From assembly GCF_022829465.1 (NCBI RefSeq), contig NZ_JAKSXZ010000027.1, positions 28,184 to 92,183 of the forward strand: a DNA stretch of 64,000 nucleotides. Direction: 5' to 3'. Position 1 is the stretch's first letter, and each line of letters begins with the position of its first letter. This DNA is from Methylobacterium sp. J-067. GTDB lineage: Bacteria; Pseudomonadota; Alphaproteobacteria; Rhizobiales; Beijerinckiaceae. Shown here one piece after another: positions 59,720 to 64,000 of the stretch. The position numbers and the translations under genes are program-made. Below the pieces are notes generated by a model that saw only the letters and a list, made by a program, of their open reading frames with translations, searched no databases and was not told where the DNA came from.

Positions 59720-61269
59720 GTCGCCCCGATCCGACAGGCGGCGCCTTCCTCGGGGACGGCCCCAAGCCTTCGCTCCGCGCCCTCGCAGCCGAATTGCTGC
59801 GCCAGCCTCGCGCGACCCTCGACATCCTCGCTGCCCGCCTCACCGGCAAGCGATTGCGCGCGCGCCAGCGCCTCGCGGCGCTCGTCGGGATCGACCATCG
59901 CCTCGCCCTCCCGTCTTACGCGATGAATCGCGCGACCGAAGAGCCGCCGGGGGAGGGGAGTTTCACCCTCGTCGGCAGCGGGACGCTCCTGCGCGGAGCC
60001 TCCGAACGGATCGCCCGCGCCTTCGCGGAAAACCCGACGCTTCAGGCGATCTATGGTGACGGTCTGGTGCAAAGGCGAGCCGGCGGCCCGGCCCATCCCG
60101 TCTTGCCGCCGGCCTTCGACCCGGATCTCCTGATGGCGGTCGATTATCTCGGCCCGCTGGCCCTGCGCCGTAATGCTCTCGACCCAGTGTCCAGCCCCAT
60201 CGCGGCGGCTCTGGCGATCGCGGAGAGGTATGGCGTCGAAGCGATCGGCCTTCTGCCGGGCCTGCTCTACATTCGTCGCCCCGGCGACGGCGCCTCCACC
60301 GACCGCCTAACCGCCGCACGCCAGCACCTCGACCGCACCGGCCGCGAAGACGCGACCGTGATGATGGACGCGAATGGGATCGTCCGCGTCACCCATCCCC
60401 TCGCGGAGACGCCCCTAGTCAGCGTCATCGTCCCGACCCGCGACAGGCTCGATCTCCTCCGACCCTGCCTCGACGCCCTGCGCTGCCGCACCGTCTGGCC
60501 GAGGCTGGAAATCCTCGTTTGCGACAACGACAGCCGCGAGCCGGAGACCCTGGCCTATCTCGAAACCCTCACGGGGGAGGGGAGGGGGGTTGTCGTGCCC
60601 TGTCCCGGCCCGTTCAATTTCGCCGCGATGAACAACGCGGCGGCGGCTAGGGCGCGCGGCAAACTCCTCGTCTTCATGAACAACGACGTCGAGGCGTTCC
60701 GCGCGGATTGGCTTGTGGCGATGGCCCGCCATGCCCTGCGGCCCGGTGTCGGCGCGGTGGGGGCCAAGCTCCTCGATGGGGGGGGCCGCATCCAGCACGG
60801 TGGAATCGTCCTCGGCACGGGCGGCCTCGTCACGCACGCTCACCGCCACTTCCCCGGCGACGCGCCGGGCTACCTTTCGACCCTGCGCGCGGCGCACCGG
60901 GTCTCGGCGGTGACGGCCGCCTGCCTGATGGTCGAGGCCGAAAAGTTCAGGGCGGTCGGCGGCTTCGAGGCGGAGACCTTCGCCGTCGACTTCAACGACG
61001 TTGACCTGTGCCTGCGTCTCAACGCGGCCGGCTACCAGACGGTGATGGCCCCCGAGGCCGTGCTCCATCACCGCGAGGCGGCGAGCCGGCGCTGGACGGA
61101 GGAGGCGCGCGCCCGCCATGAGCGTGAGGTCGCGGCCTTCAAAAAGCGATGGGGGCCGCTGCTAGTGCAGGACCCCCATTACAACGCAGGCTTCGAGCGC
61201 TACCTGTCGACCCATGCGAGGCTCGCCAGGGACTTCCCGCGGGCCGGCGCGATCCGCCGACCCGCCTGA
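59716..61269 (+). CDS. Family-2 glycosyltransferase
   Basis: 517 residues, GTG start overlapping the upstream stop (GTGA). The C-terminal GT2 domain has SVIVPTRDRLDLLRP, VCDNDSREPETL, FMNNDVEA and DFNDVDLCLRLNAAGY; the N-terminal 220 residues keep a vestigial copy (ENPTLQAIYGDGL, PAFDPDLLMAVDYLGPLAL). It is a tandem duplicate of the gene before it, with the same VSAVTAACL segment. Likely adds sugars to a cell-surface glycan. Confidence 0.9.
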   Translation: MSRPDPTGGAFLGDGPKPSLRALAAELLRQPRATLDILAARLTGKRLRARQRLAALVGIDHRLALPSYAMNRATEEPPGEGSFTLVGSGTLLRGASERIARAFAENPTLQAIYGDGLVQRRAGGPAHPVLPPAFDPDLLMAVDYLGPLALRRNALDPVSSPIAAALAIAERYGVEAIGLLPGLLYIRRPGDGASTDRLTAARQHLDRTGREDATVMMDANGIVRVTHPLAETPLVSVIVPTRDRLDLLRPCLDALRCRTVWPRLEILVCDNDSREPETLAYLETLTGEGRGVVVPCPGPFNFAAMNNAAAARARGKLLVFMNNDVEAFRADWLVAMARHALRPGVGAVGAKLLDGGGRIQHGGIVLGTGGLVTHAHRHFPGDAPGYLSTLRAAHRVSAVTAACLMVEAEKFRAVGGFEAETFAVDFNDVDLCLRLNAAGYQTVMAPEAVLHHREAASRRWTEEARARHEREVAAFKKRWGPLLVQDPHYNAGFERYLSTHARLARDFPRAGAIRRPA

Positions 61270-61272
61270 CCT

Positions 61273-62067
61273 TCACTGCACGAGGCGCGGGCCGCCCATC
61301 TGCACCTTCTCGTTCTCGGCCATGATGCCGAGGCGCTTGGCGACCTCGGTATAGGCTTCGATGAGCCCACCCAGGTCCTTGCGGAACCGGTCCTTGTCGA
61401 GCTTGTCGGAGGACTTGATGTCCCAGAGGCGGCAGGAATCGGGGGAGATCTCGTCAGCCACGACGATGCGCATCATGTCGCCTTCCCAGAGCCGGCCGGT
61501 CTCCATCTTGAAGTCCACCAGACGGATGCCGACGCCGAGGAAGAGGCCGGACAGGAAGTCGTTGACGCGGATCGCCAGCGCCATGATGTCGTCGATCTCC
61601 TGGGGCGTCGCCCAGCCGAACGCGGTGATGTGCTCCTCCGATACCATCGGGTCGTTGAGCTGGTCGTTCTTGTAATAGAATTCGATGATCGAGCGCGGCA
61701 GCTGCGTGCCTTCCTCGAGGCCGAGGCGGGTTGCCAGCGAACCGGCCGCGACGTTGCGGACGACCACTTCGAGGGGGATGATCTCGACTTCCCGGATCAG
61801 CTGCTCGCGCATGTTCAGCCGCCGGATGAAGTGCGTGGGCACCCCGATGTCATTGAGGTTCTGAAAGACGAATTCCGAGATTCGGTTGTTCAGAACGCCC
61901 TTGCCGTCGATGACTTCGTGCTTCTTCGCGTTGAACGCGGTCGCGTCATCCTTGAAGTGCTGGATGAGGGTGCCCGGCTCCGGCCCCTCGTAGAGGACCT
62001 TCGCCTTGCCCTCGTAGATGCGACGGCGGCGGTTCATGGGCGTATACCGTGGTTTGAGGAAGTCCAT
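61273..62067 (-). CDS. purC: Phosphoribosylaminoimidazole-succinocarboxamide synthase
   Basis: A 264-residue SAICAR synthetase of purine biosynthesis. The N-terminus [20 protein letters not shown] and [17 protein letters not shown], with the ATP-site [15 protein letters not shown] and [12 protein letters not shown], are the family signatures. The ATG at 62067 has CAGGAG upstream and is chosen over the internal ATG at 62037. It converges on the glycosyltransferase with 3 bases between stops. Confidence 0.97.
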   Translation of the reverse strand: MDFLKPRYTPMNRRRRIYEGKAKVLYEGPEPGTLIQHFKDDATAFNAKKHEVIDGKGVLNNRISEFVFQNLNDIGVPTHFIRRLNMREQLIREVEIIPLEVVVRNVAAGSLATRLGLEEGTQLPRSIIEFYYKNDQLNDPMVSEEHITAFGWATPQEIDDIMALAIRVNDFLSGLFLGVGIRLVDFKMETGRLWEGDMMRIVVADEISPDSCRLWDIKSSDKLDKDRFRKDLGGLIEAYTEVAKRLGIMAENEKVQMGGPRLVQ

Positions 62068-62241
62068 GGCCGGGGCTCCTGGGTAGCGCGACGAGTGAAG
62101 CGGGATCCACGGCGCGGCGACCGGACGTTTGGTCGTGCAGCCGAAGGCCCCTCGGAGGGGTCCGGCGGCCACATCGAAACTACCCGAAGCGGACTGGTAG
62201 CACAACGCGTTAGCCCCCCGCGCCGCGCGGCGGCAGGGCTG

Positions 62242-62976
62242 TCACGCGGTCTTGGCCGGATAGCGGCAGAGATCGCGGATCCGGCAGGAGGGGCAATCGG
62301 GCTTGCGCGCTTTGCACACGTAGCGGCCGTGCAGGATCAGCCAGTGATGCGCGTGTAGCAGGTAGGGCTCCGGGACGATGGCTTCCAGCTTCGCCTGGAC
62401 CTTGTCGGTGTTGGAGGCCAGCGCGAGGGGAATGCGGTTGGCGACGCGGAAGATATGGGTGTCGACCGCGATTCGCGGGACGCCGAAGGCCACGTTCAGC
62501 ACGACGCTCGCCGTCTTCGCCCCGACGCCGGGCAGGACCTGCAATGCCTCGAGGCTCGCCGGCACCTCGCCCCCGTGCTCCTCGATGAGGATTCGGGACA
62601 GGGCGATGACGTTCTTCGCCTTGGTGTTGAACAGGCCGATGGTGCGGATGAAATGGCGCACATTCTCCTCGCCGAGCGCCAGCATCGCCTGGGGCGTATC
62701 CGCCACCGTGAAGAGCGGCCCGGTCGCGAGGTTCACGCCCTTGTCGGTCGCCTGTGCGGAGAGCACCACCGCGACGAGCAGCGTGTAGGGGTTCGTGTAG
62801 CGCAGATCGCTCTTCGGCTCGGGATTCGCCTCTCTGAGGCGCCGGAAGATCTCCTCCACGCTCGCCGCATCGACCGGCTCCGGCGCAGCCACCGCATGGC
62901 CGTCGAGGGCCGGTGTGGGGAGGCGGGTCGCGAGCCGTCCACGTGCGGTGGCGGCGGACGGCTTTCTGGCGGGCAT
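62242..62976 (-). CDS. nth: Endonuclease III
   Basis: A 244-residue base-excision-repair glycosylase/lyase. It has the helix-hairpin-helix LPGVGAKTASVVLN with the catalytic Lys, catalytic Asp in VDTHIFRVANR, and the iron-sulfur cluster CX6CX2CX5C (CKARKPDCPSCRIRDLC). The N-terminal 30 residues are a variable extension. It removes oxidised pyrimidines from DNA. Confidence 0.97.
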   Translation of the reverse strand: MPARKPSAATARGRLATRLPTPALDGHAVAAPEPVDAASVEEIFRRLREANPEPKSDLRYTNPYTLLVAVVLSAQATDKGVNLATGPLFTVADTPQAMLALGEENVRHFIRTIGLFNTKAKNVIALSRILIEEHGGEVPASLEALQVLPGVGAKTASVVLNVAFGVPRIAVDTHIFRVANRIPLALASNTDKVQAKLEAIVPEPYLLHAHHWLILHGRYVCKARKPDCPSCRIRDLCRYPAKTA

Positions 62977-62996
62977 TCGCGCGTTATATCTGTGGG

Positions 62997-63518
62997 ATGG
63001 CGAGCTACAATCCTTCAGTCCATCCGGACGGGCTCGATCCGGATAGCTTCGACCGGCCCGTCTTCACGGCGACCATCCGGCCGCACCAGAGCCTGAGCCG
63101 AACCGGCTTCCGCGTGGTCATGGCCGGGCTGTGCCTGGTCTCGTTCGCCGTGTCGGTTTGGGCGTGGCGGATGGGCTTCTGGCCAATCGCCGGCTTCTTC
63201 GGCCTCGACATGCTGGGCATCTACCTCGCCCTCAAGGTCAGCTTCCGGCGCGGCGCCTCCTTCGAGGAGGTGATGATCTCGCAGATCGAGATCCTGCTCG
63301 CCCGCGTTAGCCACCGGGGCGAGCGGCGGGAATGGCGCTTCAATCCCCTCTGGACCAAAATCGTCTCGGTCGATGACGACGAGTTCGGGCTTCAGCGCCT
63401 CACCCTCGTGTCGCGCCGGCAGGAGGTCGCCGTCGCCCGCGATGCTGGCCCCGAAGAACGCGCGCGGATCGCAGACGGCTTGAGCCGGGCATTGGCCGAC
63501 ATCAAGAAGGGCCGCTGA
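62997..63518 (+). CDS. DUF2244 membrane protein
   Basis: 173 residues. Two membrane helices (VVMAGLCLVSFAVSVWAWRM and FWPIAGFFGLDMLGIYLALK) follow a TIRPHQSLSRTGF segment, the layout of DUF2244. The cytoplasmic rest is basic and soluble. Its ATG lies only 20 bases from the divergent nth start and has no ribosome site, whereas TATATC seven bases upstream could be a -10 box, suggesting leaderless translation. Function unknown. Confidence 0.88.
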   Translation: MASYNPSVHPDGLDPDSFDRPVFTATIRPHQSLSRTGFRVVMAGLCLVSFAVSVWAWRMGFWPIAGFFGLDMLGIYLALKVSFRRGASFEEVMISQIEILLARVSHRGERREWRFNPLWTKIVSVDDDEFGLQRLTLVSRRQEVAVARDAGPEERARIADGLSRALADIKKGR

Positions 63519-63590
63519 GGGGCTGGAACGGCCGTCACGCGGCCGTCACTGACTTCTAGCAGAAAAATCGACGGTCCTCGAAAAAGGCGG

Positions 63591-63619
63591 TTGACGCCGC
63601 CGGGGACGATGGGTATACT
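63591..63619 (+). promoter_or_regulatory. Strong sigma-70-type promoter, probable rRNA operon promoter
   Basis: TTGACG (63591-63596) and TATACT (63614-63619) are separated by exactly 17 bases. It lies about 190 bases before a boxA-like element and reads rightward with no gene following in the window, which fits an rrn promoter. Confidence 0.82.
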
Positions 63620-64000
63620 CCTGTTCATCGGCGCCGGCGGCGGACGCGAACCGGACGCTGAACGGTCTGTCGCTGGTGCTGCTGATGTGGCGCTGAGGTA
63701 GGCAACCTTACCGAACAATCGAGCGGGACGTGCCTGGCGGTGGTTTAAGCCGGGTGTGGGTCGGTTCGTGAGTTTCGTAAGGATGAGGTCTCCGCCACCG
63801 GGTGTGAGGCTTCGGCTCTTTGACATTGTGATATGAGGAAGGGAGACGCGGACGGCGTACTCGACTGTCCTTGCGGATCTGGCTTTTGCTGGATCGTGAG
63901 AGACGAGACGCTGATCTGTTGGATCTCCTTTTGAGCTCACCGGACCTTTCGCTGTGAAGCGATTGCGTTCGATGTGAGGCTCCGTCTGAGATTTATACGT
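63620..64000 (+). other. Probable rRNA operon 5' leader (no 16S yet)
   Basis: About 380 bases between the rrn-type promoter and the window edge, with no plausible protein. It contains the boxA element and GT-rich leader sequence. No 16S sequence is recognisable before the edge, so only the leader is included. Confidence 0.65.
63814..63825 (+). promoter_or_regulatory. boxA-like antitermination element in rRNA leader
   Basis: GGCTCTTTGACA is close to the boxA consensus TGCTCTTTAACA used by Nus factors in rRNA leaders. It is followed by GATATGAGGAAGGGAGACGCG, cut to its key feature: a purine-rich run typical of Rhizobiales 16S leaders. The 16S gene should begin just after position 64000. Confidence 0.75.

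Noticed and set aside
63392..63940. A 182-residue minus-strand open frame at the right end
   Set aside because: It overlaps the DUF2244 gene end and the rRNA leader and shows no protein family features.

Overview
The window is high-GC chromosomal DNA from an alphaproteobacterium, most likely a Methylobacterium/Methylorubrum-type member of the Rhizobiales. Pointers are a GcrA cell-cycle regulator, IalB and AddA, the alphaproteobacterial lipid A cluster with LpxI, a MutL carrying the endonuclease motif, and a formaldehyde-activating-enzyme (Fae) homologue. The species call is inference. No phage, insertion sequence, CRISPR array or tRNA was seen; most of the window reads as ordinary core chromosome.

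Layout. 1-3.3 kb: end of an unrecognised protein, then a nitrate/sulfonate/taurine-type ABC importer. 3.5-6.2 kb: pterin carbinolamine dehydratase, mutL and a small unknown. 6.4-11.9 kb: a branched-chain amino acid-type (Liv) ABC operon ending in a short-chain dehydrogenase. 12-16 kb: a D-serine dehydratase-like enzyme, an inverted-repeat element, a Fae homologue, an Nramp-like transporter with a premature stop, and two small proteins. 16-24.9 kb: envelope biogenesis (rseP, bamA, lpxD, fabZ, lpxA, lpxI, lpxB). 25-28.6 kb: an EmrAB-type efflux pair and its TetR regulator, with two identical operators between them. 28.6-32.6 kb: trxA and addA. 32.7-39.6 kb: a lone minC paralogue, a periplasmic coiled-coil protein, a fused PP2C phosphatase/Ser-Thr kinase with a formate/nitrite channel, then minCDE. 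39.6-43.7 kb: a cytochrome P450 behind an ABC exporter-like protein whose ATPase motifs are eroded. 44-49.4 kb: typA, three tiny hydrophilic proteins, cysK, a frameshifted TAXI binding protein, gcrA. 49.7-57.9 kb: patatin lipoprotein, a 42-residue microprotein with an internal repeat, flavodoxin-fold reductase, lytic transglycosylase, metallophosphatase, Flp pilus pieces, a YgjP-like metallohydrolase, IalB and unknown exported proteins. 57.9-63.5 kb: two tandem family-2 glycosyltransferases, purC, nth and a DUF2244 protein. 63.5-64 kb: what looks like the promoter and antitermination leader of an rRNA operon whose 16S gene should start just past the window.

How genes work together: bamA/lpxD/fabZ/lpxA/lpxI/lpxB plus rseP build and monitor the outer membrane; minCDE (with the extra MinC) place the division site; emrAB/tetR form a self-contained drug-responsive unit; the kinase/phosphatase sits directly behind the channel it may control. 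Three genes look damaged or mis-started (Nramp, TAXI protein, first glycosyltransferase); each could be real mutation or sequence error. The most unusual items are the ABC exporter-like protein with degenerate ATP-binding motifs and three copies of an exporter motif, the internally duplicated microprotein, the operon of three disordered mini-proteins, the two MinC proteins, and the Fae homologue lacking the expected catalytic histidine.
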